Assembly (NCBI GenBank): GCA_036023115.1
Contig: JAYKKT010000091.1
Coordinates: 35,459,001-35,523,000, forward strand
Reading direction: 5' to 3'
DNA length: 64,000 nucleotides
From: Brasenia schreberi
Taxonomy: Eukaryota > Streptophyta > Magnoliopsida > Nymphaeales > Cabombaceae
Within the stretch, counting starts at the first letter, position 1. The number at the start of each line of letters is the position of its first letter. Under the pieces are notes generated by a model. It was not told the origin of the DNA. It was given only the letters and a program-made list of their open reading frames with translations, and did no database searches. Shown one piece after another: positions 1 to 11,728 of the stretch. Made by a program: the position numbers and the translations under genes.

Positions 1-195
1 GGCCTCATAGGCCCCACATATTTAGAATTATGCTAACTATTCCCATAAGTGTTGCTTCGGCTGAAAGAAGTTTTCAAAATTAAATGAATAAAATCTTATT
101 TGAGATAAATAATGTCTCAAGAAAGATTGAATGGGTTAACCATATTATCAATTGAAAAAGAAACATTAAAAGAACTTGTTATAAAAGTTTAAATA
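1..195 (+). pseudogene. hAT transposase C-terminal (dimerisation domain) remnant
   Basis: Translation from about 31 to 192 gives, in two reading frames, the conserved end of hAT-family transposases: a stretch like LTIPISVASAERSF (31-83), then after a frame change SQERLNGLTILSIEKE (about 112-162). The AERSFS block and the following ERLN-LSIE block are the hallmark of the hAT C-terminal dimerisation domain. The reading frame has a stop right after RSF and at least one indel, so this is a fossil. The rest of the element lies left of the window. It does not share obvious sequence with the three 1-kb hAT elements found later. Confidence 0.75.
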
Positions 196-966
196 AAAAT
201 TTATATCTCAATAAATTATAAAAAAATATATTTTTAAAATTTAAAACTTGAATGTACAGTGGTAAGGGCTCATTTCATTGTTTCGCTTTAGGTTTCAATG
301 ATTCGGGGTCTATATACAATCCAATTATATTTCAGTACTCCACCCTGATCTCCTTCATGGACGGGCGAGATGAAGATATGATTAGCTAGTGCTTCATTTT
401 CTTTCAAAGTCTCTTCGTCCCTTACAGTGGACCGGCCCAAAGGGCACAAAAAGGTAGCACTTCAACTAAATGAACCTCAAATAAAGCTAATCAGTAGCTT
501 ATATATACACTGTTTTGCAGAAATAATATCAAGATTTTTTGAAAGTATATACTCTTACACAAGGAGTCTAAATTATTGGTCGTGTTTGGACAGTCCCAGT
601 TCTTAATATATATATATATATATATTTATTTATTTATAGAGAAAGATAAGGAGAAAGAGAGATGTGGTGGTTCAGACCCATCAATGCATGTCTGTTTTAT
701 CCTCTCAACTGTTGAATCTTTAAAATGACTACATTGAAATGTGAATAGTTAATAGAATTTGAGCATTGAATCATCCTCTCTCACTATATATATTCGTTGT
801 AGCTTGGTGGACAGCTTCCAAGCCAATGCGGCGTTCGGCTTATCGTGTGCATGATTTTGTAGTTTTGGTTCTGGAACATTCCTTAAAAGAGGAAGGAAAA
901 GAATTCAACAGCTCACCCTTAACGTCCATCAGCTCAACGAACAAGAATCACTCCTTTAATGGCTCC

Positions 967-1038
967 GTTGTCAACCACCCCATACAACTCAAATAGCGCC
1001 TCGTTGTCAACCACCCCATACAACTCAAATAGCGCCTC
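967..1038. repeat. perfect 36-bp tandem duplication
   Basis: Two exact head-to-tail copies, 967-1002 and 1003-1038. Read on the minus strand the unit translates to EALFELYGVVDN, which resembles the start of the first EF-hand of CBL proteins (EALFELF in this very gene, exon 2). It may be a chance match or a small inverted copy of CBL exon 2. Confidence 0.9.
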
Positions 1039-1060
1039 CGAGCTTCCCGTCGTCCTTAAA

Positions 1061-1063
1061 TCT

Positions 1064-1104
<41 letters not shown>
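1061..1104. repeat. CT microsatellite
   Basis: Nearly pure (CT)n, about 22 units, upstream of the CBL gene and probably near or within its 5' UTR. Confidence 0.95.
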
Positions 1105-1107
<3 letters not shown>

Positions 1108-2123
1108 TATAGCGGCAGAGAATCCGGCGATCGCGATTTCAATATCGCTCTCTTCCATTGTGCTTTTCATCGTTGTTGGCTTTTTTCTGCGAATCCATGA
1201 GTTCGGGGGAAAACAAACGCCATAAGGCACAGATGATACGTGAAAGGTGACGAGTTGGCCCTCATCCTTATAACAAATTTCTTATTGGATTTGATTTAAT
1301 CGCTTATCTTTTCATTTGAACCTTGATTGATTCAATCGTCAAACATCCATTTGTTAAAGCTCGAGTTTTTAAGAGGCATGAAAAGGTGACGAGTTGCTCT
1401 CTCCTTGGTTGAATTCTTCGTTTTTCATGTAATTTTTTGAGGTTGCATTGCTTCAGTTCTGCAATCCTTTTATTTCTTTGGAGTTTGGGTATCTTCGAGT
1501 TTTCTTGGTAATCATCGAAATGAAACTATGGTTTATATTTTGTATACAAATTCTTCTCGTCGAGTTATTTTGTGACTTGCATTTCGTTATCTAGGTCTGA
1601 ATTTTGTGTACGTCCGCTCACATAGTCTCTCATTATTAGGTTTGTAGGTTTTGAATGGAATTTTGTGCTATCACTATCTATCTAGTATGTTGCAGATAAG
1701 CTTTTACACATACCACAGACAATTGGATCAACGTTCATGTTCAATGGTTTACTGCGTAATGCAGTGATTCCATTGACGTTGCTTTGATGAATATTCGGAT
1801 GCTTTGAACAGTATTTCGTTTGATATCTCTTTCAAATCGAGAAAGTTCAATTTCGCTGGTCCTTGAGATGTTTTGTACGATAGTGTCTGCTTTTAGCTGC
1901 AGAACTGTTTTGAGGGAGATGCAACCCATCTCTTTTTTGTCGTTTCTTGTCATGATGCTTTCACTTACTTTTTGTCATACATTTCGGATTTTTTAAATGG
2001 TACTATTTAAGCGTTCTTTCTGTTTATAGGTCGATATGTTTCTGAGGCAACTTCCCACGATTTAGGCATAATTTGTGTTCAGCGATCGAGGGTCTAAAAT
2101 CACTCTTTCGCTGATCATCCTTG

Positions 2124-5100
2124 ATGGGTTGCTTCCAATCGAAGGTCACAAGGGAATTTCCAGGATACGAGGGTCCTACACCTCTGGCAGCTGAAACAGC
2201 ATGTAAGCTTCCATTTGAAAAGATTGTCAATGTTTCATTTATGTGTCTACGGAGGAATGGCCTTGAGTAATTGTCTATTTTTAATGAAATACATATATTT
2301 CGCATTTCAAGGTGATATAGTTCCTTCCTTCCTTCCTTTCTATTACAAAAGAACATGTAAATTGGTGATTTTGCATTTGGTTGTCTTGGTGAATTCTCTA
2401 TGGGTTTATGTCTTGGATATTTAGCTGAAGCGGCTGGTTTGTCATTTCTTATTGCTTACAGTCAGTGTCAGTGAAGTGGAGGCTTTATTTGAGCTGTTTA
2501 AGATCATAAGTGCCTACGTCATAGATGATGGCCTGATAAGCAAGGTAACTTGAATAAATGCGCACACAGTTCAGTTCTGGAAATCTTTGTTTCCTTTTCA
2601 TGCATTTTAGAGTCTTGAATGGCATGTCTGTTATGCAGAGAAATTTATGTTTGTGTATTGATTGACATCATTATCTACATCTTATTCACTGGGAAGCAAG
2701 ACTAGAACAAAGATAAAAAGAAATATTTTCTGTTTCACTTTTTGTCAGCGAGAACTTGCACATCAAGGGAATTGGATGAATGTTTGAACCATTCAGGATT
2801 ATCGCATTTCTATTTGATGCATCATTTCTCTAATTTACACAGAATACATACTTCTGTCCAAAGAGAAACCAATGATTGGTTTAGAACAGTTTTTGTTAGT
2901 TAGTCCTTTTCCTTCTTTTCTAGTGTTTATGCGGCTGCCATAGTGTCATTAAATAGTTTTAGCTTTTCCTTTCTCGTTTACTCTTTCAAATCAACTTAGG
3001 GGGTTCATGACAATATTCTCAATGTATTTAGCTAATTATGACTTTCTGTGTTGTGTTTTGATGTAGGAAGAGCTCCGTATGGCACTGTTTAATAACAATA
3101 AGGACAACCTTTTTGTAGATCGGGTACAGTAACGTCAGACACCATCTTTGGTTTCTTTAATTCCATTTGAAAGTATTAATTTATTAAGACAAATGATTAT
3201 TCTTTGGTAACAGTGACATTTTGAAACTTATTTCATATTAGTCAAAAGAGGAACCTCCCATGCTTGTGCATTGGTGTTTGGTTCATCCTATACTTGCCAA
3301 AATTACTGGACCTTGGTTTTTATTTGTCATAGAGAATGCTAGAAATACAGAGCAATTTTTTGGTTGCATTATCTCCCTTGAAATCCTTGTATTCCCTTTT
3401 CATTCTTTATGCTTCTATCTTTAGAATAATGTGATTAATGATATCATGGCTTTTGTCAATTGGAACAAAAAGCTTGCTGAAATCACTATACGACTAGATT
3501 GGTCATATAAATAGCTGCTATATTGCTAGAATCATTGAAAGCTAATTCCCCATTTTTGTCTTTTCAATTAACTCGTACTGTCATTATTAAAAACCTAATA
3601 GCTACAAGGTTTCTTAAATGCTTACCTTTAATATGCAGATTTCAGATTTCGCCATGAAGAATTTGATGAAGTCATGAAGGCCTTATCCTTATTAATCTGA
3701 TCCTGTCTATGTATTTAAGATTGATAAATTTTGGGCTTTTGAAAACGATATGGAGCCCCTTGCATATGATGCATAGACGGTGAGGGATACAAGCTTCAAA
3801 ATTTTCTTCTTCTACAACAACAACAAACAAGCCTTTTCCCATACTAGATGGGGTCGGCTACATGAATTCTTTGTTTTCATATAGCCCTTGTAAGAATATT
3901 GAGGTTCTTCAAACTGCAATACAGCAATGTAGCATCTTCAAGTGCTTCCTTGAGGTCTAACAACAATCTCTTATCGTATCGGCAAGCTATCAGCCACACA
4001 AGTGATCCAAGCAACTCAGCAAAGAACAAAATCTTTATTGAATAACTCAAGGCAATTCATAGCCACACAGGCTTACATTACAATACAATAAAGGTGCTTA
4101 TATAGAGAGTAAAGAGATGTTGGCCATCATCCAATGGCTAAAATAGTAGCCGTTGGATGTTGGTTACTACCAACTGACTGTGGGCCAGGTTATGGCCCTG
4201 ATGGCCAGGATCTGGTTGGCCCTGGCTGCCCTAATCCTTTTTAACACCCCCGAAACTGACAAGGTGACGATTGACAATTTGCTAATCAGTCCTTGGAACC
4301 GTGGGGCTGGAAGGGATTTAGTGAAAATATGAGCAAGTTGATACTCAGTTTCAACATATTGAAGATCAGTCCTTGCAAATATTCTTGATGCACATAGTGA
4401 CAATCCATCTCTATACGCTTTATACATTGATGCAATATATTATTGTGGGCAATGTAAATTGTACTCTTATTGTCACATTAGTGTAGACTCGAGTTTTACA
4501 TGTAGGTTGCCTAAGAGTTGTCCAAGCCATGTCAATTATTTCTCACACTTCCATGAAATGATGGAATCACCTAAAAATACAAAGAAACCTTTTGTAGAAT
4601 TTTGTCATTGACATCACCTCCCCAATTAGCGTTAATATAAACAATTAATTTTAAAGAGGATGAAGAAGGTAAGAGAACTTTCTTTTCTATAGTATTTTTA
4701 ACATATCTAACTATTCTCATAACAACACTCATGTGAACCGTAGTAGGTGTATGCTGAAATTGACTTATTGTGTGTATCGTGTGTATTGCATGCAAAAATA
4801 TCAGGTTGAGTGATAGTCAAATAAGTCAGGGCTCCAATCATTTATCGATATGGAATAGGATCTTGTAGTAGCTCTCCATCTCCAAGTCTAATTTTTTTAT
4901 TGAATACCTCTAAAGTTTCCACGTGTTTGTTGTCTAACAACCTTGATCTGCTGATAATATTGCATGCAAACTTTGTTGGAGACAATAACACTCCTTTGTT
5001 ATTTCTCATTACCTCAATACCAAGGAAATAATGCAACGAATCAAGATCCTTCATATCAAACTCTTTATTTGGATTCTGTTTAATATATTGAATACCTACA

Positions 5101-8100
5101 TCATCATCTCCTGTGATAATAATATCATTGATGTAGACGTGAATTTTTAAAATTTTGGGTGTTTACAATTGACATATAACAAAAATATCACAATCCTTGC
5201 AATAGCTTTCCTTATAAATAATGCAGTGTTAGTATGCATGTAATAAATCCATGTTTAGTCATGAACTCACTTACTTTATCAAACTATGCCTTAGGTGCTT
5301 ATTTTAGTTTGTATAGAGTTTTCTAAAGTCGAAGAACTTGGTTGTTAGGAATGTTAAGACTGAGTGAGGGTTCCATATAGACTTCTTCTTTTATCAATCC
5401 AGTGGTGAGAGGTTTGGGCTTCCCTAAGTTCTTTTTGTGCCAGTACACTTTCCTTCGATACGCCTAACACATCTTTTATCACTTCTCTAATATGTATAGC
5501 CATATTATTTCAAAGCATCTCCTTAAGAACTTTCTATTTAAATATATTTGCTTTCTCACATTTGAGTTTCCACTATCTAGTTTGAATAAATCTATGCACT
5601 CTATTCTTCTTTATCTACTTTTTTACCTGTAAATCCATTACTAAAAGTCAATGTTGAGTAGTTAAACTTTCTCCTCGAATTACCTTGCAATCTTTACAAC
5701 ATGACCTATCTTTTTTCCTATAAAAGAAATAATCAACTTTGTTTTTGATAGGCCATGCTTATAAGTAATTAAATGTTAATATCATTTTTTGAAAATTGTA
5801 CTGATTATAAAGAGATCAAAAGCCAAAGCAAAATTTAAATTCTCCTTACCCTCCTCATTTATATCCCAAAATTATAGTTTTCATGAATACCTTGATATCC
5901 TAATGCATCTTTACTTACATATTCATTTAAGTCTCTTCTTAAACAAATTAGAATTCTTTAAATTACCTTATCTAACTACTCTAAAAAAGTCTTCTTTATA
6001 CTATCTTCTAGTCTTACTTAAGGGTGCATAAGTACAAACTATATTAAAAGCCTCTACTCCTTACACTAATTTCACCATCATAATTCAATCACCATATCGT
6101 CATATGTCTACTACATTATCCTTTAAATCTTTATTTATAATAATACAACTTCATTTCGAGCCTTTTACTTTCCTGAATACCGTAATTTAAAACCTATATT
6201 CTCAATTTTCTTTGCTTTTTCTCAAACCCACTTTGTTTTGAATATTTGTTCGAATCATAGTATCTACCCCCTCCACTAATTTACCAGTCAATGTTCTGAT
6301 ATTCCAAGTACTAATACGAATTTTATTATCTAATACTAACTTCCTTATCTCCCGCATCCGTCTATTCTGAAAATGCGAAGACCCTTGCTGTAACTTGTTC
6401 ACTACATACATGACAATGTAGCGGGACTAACTTCTTTATCCACACTTGTCCATGATGTGAAAACCCTCTTTACAATTGATTCACTACATCCGGGCGAAGA
6501 TATAATGGCCCTTGCTTACTTTTTGTTGTATACGAGCTCTACAATGCATCGCTAAGAGGGAACACCTCAACGTAATGCTTATAATTTGTAGAATCCATGG
6601 TAGATAAGTCTGACAAAGTTTTACGGTGGATGTCGGAAGCCTAACACAACCCTCCTCATTTATCAGGGATTGAAGTCATCTTTGAGAATTTATGTTCGTG
6701 GTGTTGACAAGGTTGTTGCATTAACGCTAGCGCTTATAGCCATTATTATGGTGCTGAATAGATTAAGTTGTGCAATCCTTGTTCAGTCATGACCTACTTT
6801 TATGCCAATAAAATTATCACATGGGAATATGAATCTTATTTAATGACTAAAACTTTAAAAATAGCACACGTTCCTTTCTTCCATTATTAAAAAGAACTGC
6901 GGTCCAAAGTCCTTATGCATTCTTACACTAGCTCCTGTGATACCATAGTTGATCTCATTGCCAAAAGATCAGCAATCCGTAGCTGTTTTGGTAGAGCCTA
7001 CCCACTAATTTTTGAATTAAATTTGATAAGCCTTTTTAACATTTTTACATCTTTTGCTGCATACTGCATATTACGCTGATATTTTAACATCCATACCACA
7101 TATTGAAATGCACTTTAGGGTAGAAACTCATGGCTCCATGATTTCTTCAAAGAAGTAGTCATACCATTTTGCTCAGAATGGCCAAAAACCTAGGAACCAA
7201 CTATTTTGCGCCTTGTGCTCTGATGTATGGATCGGATCTTATGAGACAAAAAGGTTAAGGTTGTTAATTCTTCAACCATATATATAACCAAATCTATTTA
7301 ACGCAATGAAGGAGCAACTGGTTGATCCTTGGGTGTTCCAAATTGGAGATCTCATTTATATTGTTATACTTTTTGCCCAGAAAATACTCCATATGGTTTT
7401 TCCTTCACTAGAGTACATTGCTTTCGAGTTCAAAAGTCACTCCTTTTTGCAGTATCTTGTCTTATATTCTTCTAATAACACATCTGTTTGGTACAAATGT
7501 ACTCGGGGAATACCACTTCTATTTTCCAAGTGAAATAGTGAAACTGGAACAAGGCGATGCATCTCTTCTTATTTAAGTTTTATTCCGTGCATAATAAAGA
7601 AGCTCTTTAGTTTTCCTTTCAAGCTGCTGTCTTTCTCTTCTACTGGTCGACTAATGATTGTAAAGTTTGTGTTTTAGTTGAACCACATTTTTATAATTTA
7701 CAAAACGTCTTTGATCAGGTCTTTGATCTATTCGACGTGAAGAAACAGGGGATGATTGATTTTGGTGACTTTGTCCGCACTCTGAGTGTATTTCATCCAA
7801 ATGCACCAAAACAGGATAAGATAGACTGTAAGTTCTTATGATGCCTTCATGTCCACACTTTGTATCATTTTAGTTTCACATGAACATATTATTTGATGCC
7901 TTTCTCAAAAATTTTGTTTGTGATATTGCAGTTTCATTCAGACTTTACGATTTGGATGGTACTGGCTTCATTGAGCGGCAAGAGGTAGATCTAAACCTTT
8001 AAAACTTGAATTTGTAACATAATAATCTGACCTATATATGGTTTTTTCTTGATCATGTGATCTTACCTGTTCTTTCCGTATGGGACCAAGGAAGGAATTT

Positions 8101-10681
8101 TAGGCTTGGTTTATGAGTACAAACATGAACTTTTGATTACATAAAAGCACTTAACTTCTAATAATTAGATTTCACAATTACTGGTTGAACAGACTACGAG
8201 AAAAGAAAAAACTGTGGATCTCCAAGAATACTAAATTTCACACGACAAAGATCTTTACCTTTTCGGTTTTGCTCCTTTCATGCTGTTTTAGAGTTAACTC
8301 TCTATTAACAACTTTCTTTTCTGGAAGATTGCTTTCTGTACCTAATAAATGCTCAAAATTACATGAACCTTCTGCTGTTGCAGGTCAAGGAAATGTTAAT
8401 CGCCCTTCTATGTGAATCAGGGATGAGATTGTCAGATGAGACCATTGAGATGATACTCGACAAGGTAAACTTTTGTTTAAAAATTTGTCCACTGAACATT
8501 GTGCAACTGTCGTAAAAATAGAACTGCTCTTGCCCATTTCAATTAAGCACCTGACGAGATTGTGTTTTTTCACTATCAAGACGTGGATACAGACTACAGT
8601 CAAATCTTTTACCTCAATCCAAATTATTTACTGTGGTAGTGATTTTGTAAACTTTCAGAATTACAAGCCTCATTTATATCAGCAACTCTGTTGTGTTGAT
8701 TAACTACCAACATAAATATGGATTCTGGAACTGTAGTTCTAGATGGAAGGGGATTCATATTCAACTAGATCCAACGGAAAACATAGACAGTTACTAGTGA
8801 TCAAGTTTTCTTGTACTTCAGAAGGAAAATGATCCCTTAACTCAGGATCCAAGTCATCTGGAGTCGATTAATATTTGTGGGGGTGAGGTGGTCAACTCGT
8901 TAAATTCCCAGTTTGTATAGAGGAGGATATTGTTGGGTAACTGACAGCACAAACTTTGTCTGATCTCTTATTATAAGTGTGGCCTTTGCAGCAATAATAC
9001 ATTGAATCCCATGAGACTGCATGCTTGGAAAAGAACGTACTAAAGCGGGTAACCTCATAGAAGGACCACATGTTGCAGCTCTAGCTGGCTCCACCTAGTG
9101 TCGGGAAAGGATTGGTTAAGGCTTGAGGGTTAATGGAGTACAGTAAATAATGGCTAAACAGCAATTAAACAGTTGAAAATTTACTATTCATTGATTGCTT
9201 CCAAATTGGCAGACTTTTCTGGAAGCTGATGTCAACCGGGATGGGAAGATTGATAAATGTGAATGGCAGAATTTCGTGTCTCGGTATCCAGCATTGATGA
9301 AAACAATGTCTCTACCTTGTCTTAGGTAAGTGACAACATTACTGAGTAGGTATATCTCTATTTGCAGAATTGCCGTTCTGCAAAAGTATGAAGCAATATG
9401 GTTGAATATTTTGACTGTGCATTTGTTTTGAGTTTTCTAATTGAGCATAAGAGAATCTTCTACATGATTATGAAACTTAATGGAACTTTCTGAAGTTTGT
9501 TAGATGGAAAAGCAAATAGTCTTCTAAATTAATTGTTCATCTGTTGTCACCAGTGTACGTCTCTCACGGAATCATATCCAAATGATCTAACCCTGGTGCT
9601 TCGATAATGAAATTGCTCATTCTTAAAGAATCCTATGTAAAATAGCCTCATCAACAATGCGGAATTGGAGCCAAATATCTGTCTGCCCCATTGTTAATGA
9701 ATTCGTGATATTGTAAAGTTAAGTGAATGTTAGGTCCTTACATGAAGAAACAGATTATATTTTATGTTTAAAGAACATATAGTATCCATTTTACTACATA
9801 TTATATAAATCCTTGGTTTTGTTTCTTCGACTCATTTAAAGAATTGGACAGTGTTCTTTTAGTTTCTATTTTAGTGATAAGGGTACATTGGCGATGTGTT
9901 TACCAACTAGACTATTATCAGGAAAACCTAGAATATGGATCACTGATCCTTGCATGAACAATTCTTTAACTTTAGCGCTGCATTCATCACAAAGACAAGT
10001 TGGAGTGGTAGATACGCACACACACACACACATACCATTTATATGTAGTTTGTATAGTATATGCATATAGGTGTATATGTAATATATGTTATATTTTTCC
10101 TGTATGTATGTATGCACATCTATATGTATGTAGATTATGTAGACATATACATATGTTTATATAGTATACCTTGAATATATAATTATAAACATGAAAATTA
10201 TACATTATAAATATCGGTTTGGATTGCATCTGGGTTCATCAGGACCAGACCCAATCCTTATCCGGTTACTTTGAAACGAGCAGGACTTGAGCCAAGGTGC
10301 CTAATCATCGATCCGAACATGGTTTTTCAGATCAGGCCTAAAATTGCCACGTCCACAGTCAATCAAGCCTTGGTTTCTAGCGTGCTATCATTGACCTGCT
10401 CAATGAGTTAATCAAATGGTTTCATGTATTTGCCAAGGGGTAAACCTCATGACTGTACTTGTGTGCAACCTGGGGACACTTAATGCACTTGGGCGTACAC
10501 TTAAGCCTGCTGATGATGTTGTAGCTAAATAGTATTTGGAATTCAATTTTATTTCCACGTCTTGTAAATGATCTAGTACTTTCATTCATTTGCTAAAGTA
10601 TCATCTTGACTTTGCAGAGACATAACTGCAGCATTTCCAAGTTTTGTCTTCAATACAAAGGTTGATGAAATCCCTACATGA
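2124..10681 (+). CDS. CBL1: calcineurin B-like Ca2+ sensor, CBL1/CBL9 type (8 exons)
   Basis: Exons with GT-AG borders: 2124-2202, 2462-2544, 3067-3123, 7719-7827, 7932-7984, 8384-8464, 9213-9325, 10618-10681. Joined they give 212 aa with no stop, against about 213 for CBL1/CBL9. The protein starts MGCFQSK: Gly2 is an N-myristoylation site and Cys3 an S-acylation site, which anchor CBL1-type proteins to the plasma membrane. EF-hands: a non-canonical first one near residues 31-50, then loops at about 79-90 ([12 protein letters not shown]), 116-127 ([12 protein letters not shown]) and 160-171 ([12 protein letters not shown]). The C-terminal FPSF motif (198-201) carries the serine that CIPK kinases phosphorylate. 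CBLs bind Ca2+ and recruit CIPKs to membranes to control ion transport and stress responses. Intron phases agree across all joins. Intron 3 is 4.6 kb because of transposon insertions. Which CBL paralogue this is (CBL1 or CBL9) cannot be settled here. Confidence 0.93.
3812..3888 (-). mobile_element. RTE-type LINE, 3' end, split by a Copia insertion
   Basis: Minus-strand 3' terminus of the RTE family seen elsewhere in the window: a short ACA(n) tract, then the conserved GGGGTCGGCTACATGAATTC segment. RTE elements end in short simple repeats, here TTG(n) on the element's own strand. The sequence stops abruptly at 3888, where a Copia LTR starts. The 5' part of a like-oriented RTE resumes near 5436. 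It lies in CBL intron 3. Confidence 0.75.
3889..5410 (-). mobile_element. truncated Copia retrotransposon: 3' LTR plus RT/RNase H remnants
   Basis: An LTR-like stretch at 3889-4246 (TGTAAG...TTTAACA) is followed by a purine tract on the minus strand (CCCCCG at 4247), as expected for a 3' LTR and its polypurine tract. Minus-strand translations then give Copia pol pieces in order: RNase H (near 4571-4795, INANWGGD), the RT-to-RNase H link (4842-5054, [15 protein letters not shown]) and the RT segment EEVYMEP near 5370. Frameshifts and stops are frequent. The 5' LTR, gag, protease and integrase are missing. The end near 5410 is approximate. Confidence 0.75.
5436..6672 (-). mobile_element. RTE-type LINE, 5' (endonuclease) part, degenerate
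   Basis: Minus strand. The segment 6202-6411 reads [20 protein letters not shown], the start of the apurinic-like endonuclease domain that RTE elements share (often misannotated in plants as craniofacial development protein 2-like). Further along, 5440-5500 matches the linker before the reverse transcriptase seen in the full-length copy at 53.4-57.5 kb. The reverse transcriptase itself is missing, so a deletion must have removed it together with the front half of the neighbouring Copia. Confidence 0.7.
6673..7718 (+). other. remainder of CBL intron 3
   Basis: AT-rich intron sequence ending in the exon 4 acceptor at 7717-7718. I see no gene, RNA or recognisable element in it. Confidence 0.5.
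9326..10617 (+). other. CBL intron 7 with (CA)n and ATGTAT-type repeats
   Basis: Intron between the exons encoding EF-hand 4 and the FPSF tail. It contains a CA run near 10017-10031 followed by loose TATG/TATA repeats to about 10190. No coding feature is visible in it. Confidence 0.6.
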
Positions 10682-11484
10682 GTTTTGTAAGCGTGAAAGT
10701 TGTTGCAGCATTTACCTTTACAAAATTCTGTGAAAGAGGTGATAGTTTTGTACAAGGAAAGTTGTTCTCTTTGTTCATGATGATCTTGTGATGTTAAGAA
10801 ATCAACTATTCATGACGATCTGAAGTGCTTAAATGATTGGTGAGTTGATCCAACAAAAGTTCTTATAATCTTAATGCTGATGAGTGAATGAATGAAATCC
10901 CGCAGGTATGAGATCTCATACCGTCTTTACTGGCTGTAGTGCTTTGTCCTTCAACTGAAGCAGGTCATTGTCCATGCGCTTATTGTGTTTTTAGACGAGG
11001 CATTTGAGATGGAAAGTTTAATACACTTGTGTTAAGGCAGCAGTAGCCAATATTTGCAAACAATTGATAATGAGCCGAGCTCAACCATGACAAGCTAAGT
11101 CCACGTTTGAGCTCATTTCTGCTCGTTTGAACTTGTGATGGAGCTCACTTGGACTAATGTTTGTTTTTGTTTTACATCTCAAAGAATATCTTGATATTGC
11201 CAAGAAAACCATGCATCTTCCACTGTAAAATCTATACTATAAAGATTGAAGAACCAATCGATACAGATAAGGTTTACCTGAACTTGCGAATTGATCACGG
11301 AGACGAGCAGTTTGCAAACTCACCTTTTTATTAGCCCTAACCATGATGGTAATTTTAAGTATCCAAACCACTGCGAGGGTGCATTTGAGAATACATAAAC
11401 ATGTAAACAGAATTTTCGGAAGAAATTCTGCTGCTCGAGAATGGTGATTGATAGAACAATCGCCATACCTTAGCACTAGGGATG
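10682..11484 (+). other. CBL 3' UTR and intergenic DNA
   Basis: The first few hundred bases probably hold the CBL 3' UTR. No strong polyadenylation signal stands out and no further gene is recognised. Confidence 0.4.
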
Positions 11485-11600
11485 AGCACAACAAGCAATA
11501 GCTCACCTGGTTAGGGTGCCGACTCATAAGCTGTATGTCATGAGTTTGATACGAGGGGCGTGCATGTTCTCTGGCCTTCTCGTTGTACCATACAGGGGCG
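11485..11600 (+). mobile_element. tRNA-derived SINE, subfamily B
   Basis: A pol III box A-like stretch (TAGCTCACCTGGTTAGG, near 11499) and a box B-like stretch (GAGTTTGATACGA, near 11543) stand about 40 bases apart, followed by GGGGCGTGCATG and a pyrimidine-rich tail. The spacing suits a tRNA head. A related copy lies at 34878-34985. No cloverleaf suggests a working tRNA. Confidence 0.6.
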
Positions 11601-11611
11601 GATGATATGCA

Positions 11612-11728
11612 GCCGGAACGTTAGCTCAATGGCAGGGTGCTCTGGTGCCATTGCTGCTGGTGGGGAGTTCAACTCCCATGGGGTGCATGAGTGTGCGTGT
11701 GTTAGGCTTCGGCCTCCTCTTGTAACCA
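11612..11728 (+). mobile_element. tRNA-derived SINE, subfamily A
   Basis: Box A TTAGCTCAATGGCAGG (11621-11636) and box B GAGTTCAACTCCC (11665-11677), then a shared body with GTTAGGCTTCGGCCTCCTC and a TTGTAAC end. The same body recurs at 29943-30052 and, on the minus strand, at 58691-58800, which defines a family. It sits directly after a second SINE. Confidence 0.75.

Larger units (their letters stand above)
196..2123 (+). promoter_or_regulatory. upstream region and probable 5' UTR of the CBL gene
   Basis: No protein-coding gene is recognised here. The stretch holds a short (TA)n run near 606-625, a perfect 36-bp tandem duplication (967-1038) and a CT microsatellite (1061-1104). CT-rich tracts are common near plant core promoters, so the transcription start may lie near 1060-1230. 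CBL genes often carry a 5' UTR intron, and a polypyrimidine-AG site near 2030 would suit its acceptor, but neither the start site nor this intron can be fixed from sequence alone. Confidence 0.35.

Noticed and set aside
959..1225. 88-codon open frame across the CT repeat
   Set aside because: It is made largely by the duplicated unit and the microsatellite (Ser-Leu run), a typical chance frame in a promoter or UTR.
11600..11680. Possible true tRNA genes at the box A/B sites
   Set aside because: The sequence has tRNA promoter boxes but no consistent acceptor, anticodon and T stems, and copies share a long non-tRNA body, so SINE is the better call. The same applies to the other box A/B sites.
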